NCBI GenBank assembly: GCA_046734335.1 | Contig: JBKPRA010000064.1 | Span: 4,126-68,125 of the forward strand | Reading direction: 5' to 3' | Source of the DNA: DATBLE01 sp046734335 | GTDB lineage: Bacteria; Actinomycetota; Thermoleophilia; Gaiellales; Gaiellaceae | DNA length: 64,000 nucleotides | Part shown: positions 48,744-57,397 of the stretch, piece after piece | Layout: each line of letters starts with the position of its first letter | Numbering within the stretch: position 1 is the stretch's first letter | Translations under genes and position numbers: made by a program | Notes under the pieces: generated by a model | Seen by the model: only the letters and a program-made list of their open reading frames with translations | Database searches by the model: none | What the model was told of the DNA's origin: nothing

Positions 48744-49243
48744 GAGCTCGAGCCCGTCTCGCCGAGCTGGCGCGCGACCTGCTGCCGGCCGCGGTAGAGG
48801 CGGCTCATCACCGTTCCCTGAGGGACTCGGAGCGCACTCGCCGTCTCCGCGTAGGAGAGCCCGACGACGTCGACGGCGACGACCACGTCCCGGAAGTCGT
48901 CGGCGAGCGCCGCCACGGCCTCGAACACCTCCTTCGTCTCCAGCACGCGGTCCGGTCGCGTCGAGACGCGCTCCTCGACGGGCTCGAACCCCTCGGCCAT
49001 CGGCTGGGTGCGTGGACGCCGCCGCTCCGTGCGCTTCGCGTTCAGGAACGTGTTTCGCAGCACCCGGAGTAGGTAGCCGAGGTCGTCCTCGCGTCTGAGG
49101 AAGCGCGGCCTGGCCAACACGCGCGCGTACGTGTCCTGAACCAGATCCTCTGCGTCCTCGCGCGACCCCGTGAGCGCCCATGCTGCCCGGTAGAGCCGAT
49201 CGAGGTGATCGCCGAGCGTGGCCGTATCGAGCCGACGCGCCAT
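48740..49243 (-). CDS. ECF RNA polymerase sigma factor
   Basis: A 167-residue ECF sigma: region 2 (A-E-D-L-V-Q-D-T-Y-A-R-V near residue 31, Y-L-L-R-V-L-R-N-T-F near 58) and region 4 (L-S-Y-A-E-T-A-S-A-L-R-V-P-Q-G-T-V-M-S-R-L near 128-148). Its stop overlaps the anti-sigma stop by 4 bp. Divergent from the secreted-protein gene at 49376, which could be a target. Confidence 0.9.
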   Translation of the reverse strand: MARRLDTATLGDHLDRLYRAAWALTGSREDAEDLVQDTYARVLARPRFLRREDDLGYLLRVLRNTFLNAKRTERRRPRTQPMAEGFEPVEERVSTRPDRVLETKEVFEAVAALADDFRDVVVAVDVVGLSYAETASALRVPQGTVMSRLYRGRQQVARQLGETGSSS

Positions 49244-49375
49244 CCAACGCTCCCCCCAGATCGTCGTGCGTGTTGCACGCCGAGCATAGAACGGGACCGT
49301 CGTCGATCGATGGGAATAGATCCACGTTGTCGGTGTCCTTGGCGAGTAGCAGGCAAGACGACGAAAGGAGCACCG

Positions 49376-50044
49376 ATGTCACGCATGATCCCCATGAGGC
49401 GCTCGGCGATGGCAGTGATGGCCGCCGCGCTCGTGGTTGCGGCAATGGCCGGCGTTGCCGCCTATGCCGCGAGCGGCACGACCAAGACCAGCTTCGAGCT
49501 CGTTGCGAACCCCAAGTTCGTCAACTGTCTCGCGAAGTACCCCGGCGATCCCTCACGGCCGCCGACCGCCAGCGTCGACGTCCAGAAAGGCAACCTGAAC
49601 GATCGCCTGACGCTGCACCTGCACAACATCAAGCCGAATCTCGCGTTCGACTTGTTCACCGTGCAGCGCAGCACGCTCGACGCAGCGGGCAACCCGATCA
49701 ACCCGGCGCCGAGCTTCGGTCTCGCCTGGTACCAGTCGGACGTGCAGGCGGACGGCCACGGCGGTGGCAGTGTGAAGATTCAGACGATCGTCGCGGACCA
49801 GATCTTCGGCGTGAACCTCGACGAGGTGCCGCCGAATCCGATCAACACGTTCCACGTCGGCTTCTGGTTCAACGACCCGAACGACGCGGCCGCGTGCAAC
49901 TTCGACGTGACCAAGCCGACGCCGTTCAACGGCGAGCACCGTGCCGGTCCGCTGGCGATGATCAGCCTGCCGGACGAGACCACGGGCCTCGGCCCGCTCT
50001 GCCTCAACCCGGACGCCTCGCAGCCCAGCGGCTGCGACGCCTGA
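49376..50044 (+). CDS. hypothetical secreted protein
   Basis: A 222-residue protein with a signal peptide (M-S-R-M-I-P-M-R-R, hydrophobic, ending A-Y-A-A near residue 34). The mature part is polar and probably beta-rich (L-T-L-H-L-H-N-I-K-P, F-D-L-F-T-V-Q-R, H-V-G-F-W-F-N-D), with four cysteines near positions 50, 183, 210 and 220. Family not recognised. AAAGGAG precedes the ATG. Transcribed away from the ECF sigma gene. Confidence 0.72.
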   Translation: MSRMIPMRRSAMAVMAAALVVAAMAGVAAYAASGTTKTSFELVANPKFVNCLAKYPGDPSRPPTASVDVQKGNLNDRLTLHLHNIKPNLAFDLFTVQRSTLDAAGNPINPAPSFGLAWYQSDVQADGHGGGSVKIQTIVADQIFGVNLDEVPPNPINTFHVGFWFNDPNDAAACNFDVTKPTPFNGEHRAGPLAMISLPDETTGLGPLCLNPDASQPSGCDA

Positions 50045-50060
50045 GCCGGCCGGTCGACCA

Positions 50061-50094
50061 GCGCGGGGGCGCCGCTCGTGCGGCGCCCCCGCGC
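50061..50094. terminator. strong GC hairpin after the secreted-protein gene
   Basis: Fifteen-bp perfect arms (50061-50075 with 50080-50094) around a TCGT loop, 17 bp after the stop codon. No U-run follows. Acts presumably as the terminator of the upstream gene. Confidence 0.6.
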
Positions 50095-50141
50095 GTTGGG
50101 GTCACGATGAGTTTTTCGACGCCGTGCAGTCTGTAGGTGTG

Positions 50142-51200
50142 ATGGCCCGGCTTCAGGAGCTGCTCGAGTCCGCGGTGAGCGACGGGACGGTGCCGGGCGC
50201 CGCGGCGCTCGTCGCACGCGGCGACCGGGTCGAGGTCGCGAGCGCTGGCGAGCTGGAGCCGGATTCGATCGTCCGCCTCGCCTCGACCACGAAGCCGATC
50301 ATGGCCGCCTCGGTCATGCTGCTCGTCGACGACGGTCTCATCTCGCCGGCCGATCCGGTCGCGCGCTGGCTGCCCGAGCTGTCCGCGCCGCAGGTCGTGC
50401 GCACGCCCGAGAGCCAGATCGACGACGTCGTCCCTGCCGCGCGCGCGATCGCCGTCGAGGATCTCCTGACCTTCCGCGCCGGCTGGGGGTTCCCGTCGGA
50501 CTTCTCGTTGCCGGCGGTCGGCGAGCTCTTCGAGAAGCTCCCCGTGTTCGGCCCGAAGGAGACACCGGACGAGTGGCTCGAGACGCTCTCACGGGTTCCG
50601 ATGCTGCGCCAGCCGGGCGAGGCCTGGCTCTACAACACGTGCTCGGACATCCAGGGCGTCCTGGTCGCGCGTGTCTCCGGGCAGCCGCTGCCGGACTTCC
50701 TCGCCGAGCGCATCTTCGAGCCGCTCGGGATGGTCGACACCGCCTTCCACGTACCGGCCCGGAAGCTCGACCGGCTGCCGCCGTACCACCGCGGAGAAGA
50801 GATGCCGGTCGAGGACCGGCTCTGGACCGAGCCGCCGATCTTCCCCTCGGGAAGCGGTGGGCTCGTCTCGACGCTCGCCGACTGGCACCGCTTCGGACGA
50901 ATGCTGTTGGCGGAGGGCGGCGACCTCTTGTCGCCCGAGTCGGTGCGGCTGATGACGACTGACCACCTCACGCAGGAGCAGCGGGACGCGTCGACGCTGT
51001 TCCTGGAAGGCGCCGGCTGGGGCTTCGGCGGGGCGGTCGAGCCGGACGGCCGCTACGGCTGGGTCGGCGGCACCGGAACGTCCGCCCATGTCGCCCCGTC
51101 GACGGGAACGGTCGGCGTCCTCCTCACCCAGGTGATGATGGCCGGCCCGACCCCGCCGCCGCTCATGCGCACGTTCTGGCGCTACGCCTTCGGTGCCTGA
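50142..51200 (+). CDS. serine hydrolase (class C beta-lactamase/esterase family)
   Basis: A 352-residue penicillin-binding-fold protein. The catalytic S-x-x-K is seen as S-T-T-K near residues 48-51, the Y-x-N motif as Y-N-T near 162, and the third motif as G-G-T-G near 310. No signal peptide is visible, so it is probably a cytoplasmic esterase or peptidase rather than a resistance enzyme. ATG 50142 chosen; GTG 50139 or 50124 possible. Confidence 0.86.
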   Translation: MARLQELLESAVSDGTVPGAAALVARGDRVEVASAGELEPDSIVRLASTTKPIMAASVMLLVDDGLISPADPVARWLPELSAPQVVRTPESQIDDVVPAARAIAVEDLLTFRAGWGFPSDFSLPAVGELFEKLPVFGPKETPDEWLETLSRVPMLRQPGEAWLYNTCSDIQGVLVARVSGQPLPDFLAERIFEPLGMVDTAFHVPARKLDRLPPYHRGEEMPVEDRLWTEPPIFPSGSGGLVSTLADWHRFGRMLLAEGGDLLSPESVRLMTTDHLTQEQRDASTLFLEGAGWGFGGAVEPDGRYGWVGGTGTSAHVAPSTGTVGVLLTQVMMAGPTPPPLMRTFWRYAFGA

Positions 51201-51206
51201 CCGACG

Positions 51207-51908
51207 GTGTCGACATTCGCCTTGATCCACGGTGGGGGAGGAAGCTCATGGGACTGGCACCTCGTGGTGCCCGAGTTGCGTGCGCGCGGACACGAGGCGG
51301 TCACAGTCGATCTTCCCACGGAGGACAAGTCTGCCGGCTGGTGGGCATACGCGGACGCCGTGGTCGGAGCGATCGGCGCCAGGACAGGGGTCGTCGTCGT
51401 CGGCCATTCGCTTGGCGGCTTCACGGCTCCGCTCGTGTGCTCGCGGGTGCGGGCCGAGCTGATCGTGCTCGTGGCGGCGATGATCCCTGCACCGGGCGAG
51501 CTCTTCGAGGACTGGTGGAGGAACGCGGGCTACGAGGAAGGCGGAAGCGACGACGTCTTCTACCACGATGTCCCGCCCGAGCTCGCAGCCGTAGCAAAGA
51601 GCAGAGCGCGCAACGAGGACGCGAAGGCGTTGTGCGAGCCGTGGCCTCTCGATACTTGGCCCGACACACCCACGCGCTACCTCCTGTGTCGCCAAGACCG
51701 GATGTTCACGGCGGAGTGGGCGCGCGGTCACGCCCGCGGTCGACTCGGCATCGAGGCCGACGAGATGGACGGAGGGCACTACGTCCCCCTCAGCCGCCCG
51801 ATCGAGCTTGCCGACCGCCTCGATGCCTACGCGGACTCGCTCGTGTTCAGGCGTGACACTGCGGTTCCGTGGGCGCACGGCGAGGAAGGTTGGGATCGGG
51901 CCGTCTGA
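51207..51908 (+). CDS. alpha/beta hydrolase
   Basis: A 233-residue hydrolase: oxyanion H-G-G-G-G near residue 8, nucleophile elbow G-H-S-L-G-G near 66-71 (Ser68), and the catalytic His within D-G-G-H-Y-V-P near 192. The pattern resembles MenH/salicylate-esterase-like AB hydrolases. GTG start, 6 bp after the serine hydrolase stop; likely operonic. Substrate unknown. Confidence 0.87.
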   Translation: MSTFALIHGGGGSSWDWHLVVPELRARGHEAVTVDLPTEDKSAGWWAYADAVVGAIGARTGVVVVGHSLGGFTAPLVCSRVRAELIVLVAAMIPAPGELFEDWWRNAGYEEGGSDDVFYHDVPPELAAVAKSRARNEDAKALCEPWPLDTWPDTPTRYLLCRQDRMFTAEWARGHARGRLGIEADEMDGGHYVPLSRPIELADRLDAYADSLVFRRDTAVPWAHGEEGWDRAV

Positions 51909-51955
51909 TCGAACAGCCGGGCGCTCGCGGGCGACGGAGCGTTATCGCGAATGAA

Positions 51956-51967
51956 CCGCAATTGCGG
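51956..51967. promoter_or_regulatory. 12-bp palindrome upstream of the Fur-family gene
   Basis: CCGCAATTGCGG lies 57 bp before the ATG of the Fur-type regulator. It is a perfect palindrome in an AT-rich island of the gap and a candidate autoregulatory operator; it is not a clear match to the known Nur or Zur boxes. Confidence 0.35.
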
Positions 51968-52024
51968 GCGGGGCGAACAACAGCCGTACCGCACGTCGAA
52001 CTCGACGAAGGGACCGGCTTCGAG

Positions 52025-52528
52025 ATGACCGTCGCAACGCAGGGCCACCAGCACGTCGCTCGTGACGTCGCCGACGCTCTCGCCGTGGTGCGGGCGCACG
52101 GGCTGCGGCTGACGCGAGCCCGCCGGCTCGTCGTCGAGGCGCTGTTCGCAGTCGACCGGCCCGTGCGCGCCGAGGAGATCGCCGCCGGCCCTGACGGGTT
52201 GCTCCCGGCCTCCGACCTCGCCTCCGTGTATCGCAACCTCGAGGCGTTGGAGCGGATCGGGCTCGTCCGCCACATCCATTTCGGCCATGGGGCGGGGCTG
52301 TACGAGCTCGCCCGCGCCCAGCGGTACGAGTACGCGCTCTGCGAGCGGTGCCGGACGGTGACCGCCGTCGCTGCAGCCGAGCTCGATCCCGTCCGCCGGC
52401 TGCTCGAGCAGCAGCTCGGCATCGAGCCGCACTTCACCCACTTCCCGATCGTCGGCCTCTGCCGCGGCTGCCGCAGAGCGGACGACGACCCGGCCCAGGA
52501 AAGGAGAAATGGTCATGCACATCCCTGA
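52025..52528 (+). CDS. Fur family metalloregulator, probably nickel-responsive (Nur-like)
   Basis: A 167-residue Fur-family repressor: winged helix at residues ~15-85 (L-R-L-T-R-A-R-R-L-V-V-E-A-L and S-D-L-A-S-V-Y-R-N-L), then the metal region with H-F-G-H-G, C-E-R-C near 105 and C-R-G-C near 150, two C-x-x-C pairs holding structural zinc. It overlaps the start of nikM by 14 bp, so it regulates that operon. Nickel is inferred from the neighbouring transporter; zinc or cobalt cannot be excluded. Confidence 0.83.
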   Translation: MTVATQGHQHVARDVADALAVVRAHGLRLTRARRLVVEALFAVDRPVRAEEIAAGPDGLLPASDLASVYRNLEALERIGLVRHIHFGHGAGLYELARAQRYEYALCERCRTVTAVAAAELDPVRRLLEQQLGIEPHFTHFPIVGLCRGCRRADDDPAQERRNGHAHP

Positions 52529-53198
52529 CGGGTTCCTGAGCCCCGAGGTCGCCGGCGCGACTGCAGTCGCGACCGTCGCCGCGGTCGGCTACGGGCTCAA
52601 GACCGCGAGCGGCACACTCGACGAGCGGCGCGTCCCTCTCCTGGGCGTCACCGGTGCGTTCGTCTTCGCCGCGCAGATGCTCAACTTTCCGGTTGCCGGC
52701 GGCACGAGCGGCCACTTCCTCGGCGCCGCGCTCGCGGCGATCCTGCTCGGCCCCTGGCTCGCCTGCCTGACGCTGGGCGTGGTGATCAGCCTCCAGGCAT
52801 TCGTGTTCGCCGACGGTGGGATCACGGCGCTCGGGGCGAACATCCTCAACATGGGCGTGATCGGGGCCCTGCTCGTCGGCGGGTTGATGCTCGCCACCCG
52901 GCGGGCCTTGCCGAAGAGCAGGACCATGCTGCTCGGGATCGTCGGGATCGGCGCCTGGCTGGCGGTGATGGCCGGCGCGACCGCGACCTCGGTCGAGCTC
53001 GCCCTCTCGGGCACGGTGCCCCTCGGCACGGTGCTGCCCGCCATGCTCGGCGTGCACGCCCTCATCGGCGCGGGCGAGGCCGTGGTCACGGTCGCCGCCG
53101 TCGCCGCCGTGCTCGCCGCCAGGCCCGACCTGATCGCCCTCCGCGACCTCACCGACGCCGAGCTGAAGCTGCCGGCGCCGGCACTGGAAGGAGCCTGA
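52515..53198 (+). CDS. nikM: energy-coupling factor transporter S component NikM/CbiM
   Basis: A 227-residue membrane protein with about seven helices. The mature N-terminus M-H-I-P-D-G-F-L is the metal-binding N-terminal motif of CbiM/NikM, in which His2 ligates Ni or Co. That requires the ATG at 52515, not the ATG at 52509, and AAGGAG at 52501-52506 is ideally spaced for 52515. Further signatures are F-P-V-A-G-G-T-S-G-H near residue 58 and G-A-N-I-L-N-M-G near 110. Confidence 0.9.
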   Translation: MHIPDGFLSPEVAGATAVATVAAVGYGLKTASGTLDERRVPLLGVTGAFVFAAQMLNFPVAGGTSGHFLGAALAAILLGPWLACLTLGVVISLQAFVFADGGITALGANILNMGVIGALLVGGLMLATRRALPKSRTMLLGIVGIGAWLAVMAGATATSVELALSGTVPLGTVLPAMLGVHALIGAGEAVVTVAAVAAVLAARPDLIALRDLTDAELKLPAPALEGA

Positions 53199-53199
53199 C

Positions 53200-53508
53200 A
53201 TGACCCGGATCAGGACGCGCGTCTTCCTCGCGCTCGCCCTCGCCGCGGCGGTCAGCCTGGCGGTCTTCGCCTCGCCGTATGCCTCGTCTTCTCCGGACGG
53301 GCTCGAGAAAGTGGCAGGCACGAAGGGCTTCCTTGCCGACGGCCGCGTGCACACGATCCAGGAGAGATCGCCCGTGCCCGGCTACGCGTTCCCGGGCATC
53401 CACGACCCACGGCTCGCCACGGCGCTCGCCGGCCTAATCGGCACCCTCCTCGTCGCGCTCGTCGGCATCGGTCTCTTCAAGCTGGTGCGGCGCGGCACGG
53501 CGGCATGA
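53200..53508 (+). CDS. nikN: NikN/CbiN-like PDGLE protein
   Basis: A 102-residue protein with two transmembrane helices (residues ~8-25 and ~77-95) and the P-D-G-L-E motif at residues ~32-36 that names the family. It stabilises the S component in Ni/Co ECF transporters. Starts 1 bp after nikM stop. Confidence 0.87.
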   Translation: MTRIRTRVFLALALAAAVSLAVFASPYASSSPDGLEKVAGTKGFLADGRVHTIQERSPVPGYAFPGIHDPRLATALAGLIGTLLVALVGIGLFKLVRRGTAA

Positions 53509-54284
53509 GCGGGCTCTGCAACCACGCCCTCCACGGGACGGGGCTCGCCGGCAACACGGCGAGCCCGGTTCACCGGCTCGACCCGCGGGCAAAGGTCGTC
53601 GGCCTGCTCGGCCTCACCGTCGTCGCCGTCACGACGCCGCTACACGCTTGGCCCGTCTACGCCGCCTGTGCAGCCGTTCTCGCCGTCGTAGCAGCCGTCG
53701 CTGGCGTCGGGCCGCGTACGCTCTGGCACCGGATCAGGTTCCTGATCCCGCTCGTGCTCTTCGTCGCAGTCTTTCTCCCATTCGTCCGTGGCGGCAGCCA
53801 GGTCGAGCTCGGGCCACTCTCGGTCTCGCAGGCCGGGCTGGCCGCGTTCGCAGCCGTCTCGATCAAGGCCGTCCTCGGCACGCTCAGCGCCGTCCTGCTC
53901 GGGGCAACCACGACGTTCCCCTCCACACTGCGCGCGCTCGAATTGCTGCGTGTCCCCCGGCTGTTCGTGCTGATCGCCGGTTTCGTCTACCGCTACCTGT
54001 TCGTCGTCGTCGACGAGGTGCAGCGGATGCGCGCCGCACTCGCGGCTCGCGGCTACCACCCACGCAGCGCCCTGCAGGCGGCGGCGATCGGGCGTGTCGC
54101 GACTGCGCTCTTCCTTCGCGCGCATGCCCGCGGCGAGCGCGTCTACCTGGCCATGCTCTCGCGTGGGTACGCAGGCTCGGTGCCTGCGCTCGACTCGCTG
54201 CGCTTCGGTCCTGCCGACGCCGTGTTCGTCGCCGTGGTCGCCGCGCTGATCCTGCCCGTTCGGATTCTCGAGGTGGTCGCGTGA
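53505..54284 (+). CDS. nikQ: energy-coupling factor transporter T component NikQ/CbiQ
   Basis: A 259-residue membrane protein with about five helices; two coupling-helix motifs of the family are seen (A-A-L-A-A-R-G-Y near residue 179, and M-L-S-R-G-Y near 218). It transmits ATP hydrolysis to the S component. The ATG overlaps nikN stop. Confidence 0.88.
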   Translation: MSGLCNHALHGTGLAGNTASPVHRLDPRAKVVGLLGLTVVAVTTPLHAWPVYAACAAVLAVVAAVAGVGPRTLWHRIRFLIPLVLFVAVFLPFVRGGSQVELGPLSVSQAGLAAFAAVSIKAVLGTLSAVLLGATTTFPSTLRALELLRVPRLFVLIAGFVYRYLFVVVDEVQRMRAALAARGYHPRSALQAAAIGRVATALFLRAHARGERVYLAMLSRGYAGSVPALDSLRFGPADAVFVAVVAALILPVRILEVVA

Positions 54285-55138
54285 CCTGCGTGCTCGACGC
54301 CCACGACCTTCGCTACCGCTACCCGGACGGACGCGAGGCGCTGCGTGGCCTCGACCTGACGATCGGACACGGCGAGCGCGTCGCCGTCCTCGGGCCGAAC
54401 GGAGCGGGCAAGACCACGTTCGTCTTCCACCTGAACGGCCTCCTGCGCGGCGACGGCCGGCTCGAGGTCGCTGGGGTCGAGGTCGAGGACAAGTCCATGC
54501 GAGAGCTCCGGGCCCGCGTCGGCCTCGTCTTTCAGGACCCCGACGACCAGCTGTTCATGCCGACCGTTCGCGACGACGTCGCCTTCGGCCCGCTCAACCT
54601 CGGACTCGACCGCGACCGGGCGCTTGTCCGCGTCGAGCAGGCGCTCGCGGCGGTCCGGATGGAGCACGCCGTCGACCGTGCCCCGCACCAGCTCTCGATG
54701 GGCGAGCGACGCCGCGTCGCGATCGCGACCGTGCTCGCGATGCAACCCGAGCTGCTCGTCCTCGACGAGCCCACCGCCAACCTCGACCCACGCGCCCGCC
54801 GCGAGCTCCTGCAGGTGCTCGACCGGATCGACCGCACCATGCTCGTCGTCACACACGACCTGCCCTTCGCCGCCGAGCTGTGCGAGCGGGCCGTGATCCT
54901 CTCGGCGGGGCGAATCGTCGCGGACGGCGCCTGTTGCGCCATCCTCGCCGACGAACGCATGCTCTCCGAGCACGACCTGGAGCTTCCGGCGGGGTTCGAT
55001 CCGAGTCGCGTCGCGCCGGACGGGCAATCGCGTGCTCTGCGACTTCGTCAGAGATCGAGGACGAGGGCGTCGCGTGGCTGGGAGCAGCAGATCAGCGCGC
55101 TGCCCTCGGCCGGAGGCTCGACCGGCTCGGGACTGTAG
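54281..55138 (+). CDS. nikO: energy-coupling factor transporter ATPase NikO/CbiO
   Basis: A 285-residue ATPase: Walker A G-P-N-G-A-G-K-T-T near residue 40, Q-loop V-F-Q-D-P-D-D-Q near 87, signature L-S-M-G-E-R-R-R near 137, and Walker B L-L-V-L-D-E-P near 158. GTG start overlaps nikQ. The last ~32 residues are Arg/Ser-rich and read through the end of the convergent MOSC gene (91-bp overlap), which is unlikely to be a conserved domain. Confidence 0.88.
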   Translation: MTCVLDAHDLRYRYPDGREALRGLDLTIGHGERVAVLGPNGAGKTTFVFHLNGLLRGDGRLEVAGVEVEDKSMRELRARVGLVFQDPDDQLFMPTVRDDVAFGPLNLGLDRDRALVRVEQALAAVRMEHAVDRAPHQLSMGERRRVAIATVLAMQPELLVLDEPTANLDPRARRELLQVLDRIDRTMLVVTHDLPFAAELCERAVILSAGRIVADGACCAILADERMLSEHDLELPAGFDPSRVAPDGQSRALRLRQRSRTRASRGWEQQISALPSAGGSTGSGL

Positions 55139-56808
55139 CCGACGTCGCCGGCGATCAGCGTGGTCTCGCAGTTGTGGCAGACGCCGGTGCGGCAGGACCA
55201 GCGGACGGGGACGTCGCAGGCCTCGGCGAGCTCGAGCAGGCTGGCGAAGTCGCTCCTCCAGGGGACGGCGAGGTTGCTGCGGGCGAACTCGATCGTCGGA
55301 CCGTTCCCGGGCTTGCCGGCGGGTGGGTGAGGCGTGCGTGTCGGTGTCGCTGCGATGCCCGGCGTGAGGCCGGGGGCGGGGCCGAACGGCTCGGTGTGGA
55401 TGTGCGAGGCGTCCAGGCCGATCGCTGCCAGGCCGGCGCTGATCTCTGTCATGAAGGGTGCCGGGCCGCAAAGGTACGACTCGGCGCTGGGCGGTGGGTC
55501 GAGCTCGGTGAGCAGCGCTGCGGTGAGGCGGCCGGGCCGGTCGAAGTCGCGGCCCTCGACGTCGGTCGGATCGGGACGGCTGTAGTAGACGCGGGCGTGG
55601 ACGTTCGGGAGCGAGGCGAGGAGCGCCCGGGCCTCCGCGGCGAAGGCGTGCTCGTGGCTGCCTCGGGCGACATGGAGCCACCAGACCTCTCGTTCGGCGC
55701 GCTCGGCCGACAGCGCCTGCAGCATCGCCATGACCGGCGTGGCGCCGATGCCGGCGCTGATCAGCAGGACCGGCGCAGCGGTGCTGTCGAGGATGAACGT
55801 GCCACGGGGCGCAGCGACGTCGAGCCGGTCTCCGACGGAAAGCCGTGTGTGGAGATACCCGCTGGCGGTGCCGTGCTGTTCGCGTTTGACGGTGATCCGG
55901 TAGTAGCCGACACCCGGGGGGCCGGAGAGGGAGTAGTTCCGAAGCACCGAGGCCCGCTCGGTGTCGGGCTCGATCCGCAGGGTGAGGTACTGGCCGGGGC
56001 GCGCGCCAGGGAGCGGCGCGCCGTCGGGATCCTCGAGCCGGATCGAGATCACGGAATCGCTCTCTCGCTCGATTCCGGTGACAGCGAGGCGGCGGAACCC
56101 GGTCCAGGCGGGCGGCGGGCTGGCCGTCGCCAGCCCGGCGTTTCCGCTCCCGGGCTCTCCTTCCACCAGGGAACGAAACGAGGCTTGCCAGCCGGGGCTG
56201 AGGGCGGGGATCCGGAGCGCGCGGAGCAGGTGCTGGCGCGGATGCCCTGGCAGATACAGGAGGGCGTCGACCTCGGCGACCGTCATCCGCTCCGGACCGG
56301 AGTCGACCTTGACGATCGAGTCACCTGCCTCCACCTCGCCTTCTTCGAGCACGCGGAAGTAGAAGCCTGGACGGTGGTGGGAGACGAGCAGAGCGGGGAT
56401 GCGCGCGTCGTTCATGCGGATCCCGACGCGGTAACACGTGACGCGGGGTTGGGTGACTTCGAAGAGGGCCGTGCCGATCCGGTAGCGGTCGCCGATGCAG
56501 GCCTCGTCGTCGCCGAGCCCCTCGATCGTGAAGTTCTCGCCGAACTGTCCGTAGACGAAGTCGTTCCGTCCGAGCTCGCGTTCCCAGTGGCGGTACGAGT
56601 CGATCTGGTAGACGAAGACGGCCCGCTCCTCGCCGCCGTGACCCGCGAGATCGCCCTGGCCGTCGCCCTCGACGTTCAGCTTGCGCACGCGGCGTCGGCC
56701 GGCGACCGCGTCCTTGAACACACCCGTGAAGACGGCCTTCCCCTGCCAGCGAACCTCCTTCGGCAGGCCAACGTTGACGGACAGCAAGGTGCCGGCCGGG
56801 TCGGTCAT
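55048..56808 (-). CDS. MOSC domain-ferredoxin reductase fusion
   Basis: A 586-residue protein. Residues ~1-160 are a MOSC molybdenum-cofactor domain (G-H-G-G-E-E-R-A-V, F-G-E-N-F-T-I-E-G), ~165-225 a 3-alpha linker domain, ~240-480 a flavin reductase (FAD motif R-N-Y-S-L-S-G, NAD motif I-S-A-G-I-G-A-T-P), and ~500-586 a plant-type [2Fe-2S] ferredoxin (C-R-T-G-V-C-H-N-C). Cys is used for sulfur transfer chemistry in MOSC members. Electron flow NAD(P)H to FAD to iron-sulfur centre is inferred. This arrangement is known in actinobacteria. Confidence 0.89.
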   Translation of the reverse strand: MTDPAGTLLSVNVGLPKEVRWQGKAVFTGVFKDAVAGRRRVRKLNVEGDGQGDLAGHGGEERAVFVYQIDSYRHWERELGRNDFVYGQFGENFTIEGLGDDEACIGDRYRIGTALFEVTQPRVTCYRVGIRMNDARIPALLVSHHRPGFYFRVLEEGEVEAGDSIVKVDSGPERMTVAEVDALLYLPGHPRQHLLRALRIPALSPGWQASFRSLVEGEPGSGNAGLATASPPPAWTGFRRLAVTGIERESDSVISIRLEDPDGAPLPGARPGQYLTLRIEPDTERASVLRNYSLSGPPGVGYYRITVKREQHGTASGYLHTRLSVGDRLDVAAPRGTFILDSTAAPVLLISAGIGATPVMAMLQALSAERAEREVWWLHVARGSHEHAFAAEARALLASLPNVHARVYYSRPDPTDVEGRDFDRPGRLTAALLTELDPPPSAESYLCGPAPFMTEISAGLAAIGLDASHIHTEPFGPAPGLTPGIAATPTRTPHPPAGKPGNGPTIEFARSNLAVPWRSDFASLLELAEACDVPVRWSCRTGVCHNCETTLIAGDVGYSPEPVEPPAEGSALICCSQPRDALVLDL

Positions 56809-56961
56809 TCGTCGAACCTACCGCGGCGGCTCCACCCGGAGGTGATCCCACATCGCGTCTCTACCCGACAACTTGCCGTCCCAGAAGGCCGCAACGGCGG
56901 AGCGGATCGCGTCTGCGCGTCCGGGCACGGACCTTCAGCGAGAGCTCGTCCGCGCCGGGAC

Positions 56962-57396
56962 TCAGGCGTCCAGCGCGAGCCGCTGCAGCAGCACATCGAC
57001 ACGCGCGAAGCCGCTCCTGGCGCCTTCCTCGACGCCGTACTGCATCGTCGTGTCGCGCTCCTCGGTGGTGGCGAAGCGCATCGTCTGCGTCAGCTTGGTC
57101 TGCTCGCCGAGATCCTCGAACTCCAGCGTCTGCAGGTGGTTCTGGAACGTCTGCACGAGCCGTTCGGGTGGCTCGACCTCGCGAAACTCGCCCTCGACGA
57201 CGCCGAACGCCGTGCGGAATCGGTAGGTCCCACCCGGGCGGACGTCCATCTCCTCCACGACGGTGCCGTCGCCCCACCATTCAGGGATCAGCTGCGGATC
57301 CGTCCAGACGGAGAAGACATGCGCGCGCGGCGCGTCGAAGACCCGCTCGACCCGGATCTCGAGCTCGTTCGGGCTGGAGACGGTCGTCTCGCTCAT
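56962..57396 (-). CDS. SRPBCC family protein (AHSA1-like)
   Basis: A 144-residue START-like protein with the AHSA1 pattern F-D-A-P-R-A-H-V-F-S-V-W-T-D-P near residue 20 and W-W-G near 40. These proteins bind small hydrophobic ligands; often encoded next to an ArsR regulator, as here (genes 57398 and 57814 upstream on the same strand). Stop at 56962; a 153-bp gap with no gene separates it from the MOSC gene. Confidence 0.86.
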   Translation of the reverse strand: MSETTVSSPNELEIRVERVFDAPRAHVFSVWTDPQLIPEWWGDGTVVEEMDVRPGGTYRFRTAFGVVEGEFREVEPPERLVQTFQNHLQTLEFEDLGEQTKLTQTMRFATTEERDTTMQYGVEEGARSGFARVDVLLQRLALDA

Positions 57397-57397
57397 C

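Noticed and set aside
56410..56450. GGTAACACGTGAC as a third copy of the GTAAC operator
   Set aside because: It lies inside the MOSC coding region and lacks the second arm.
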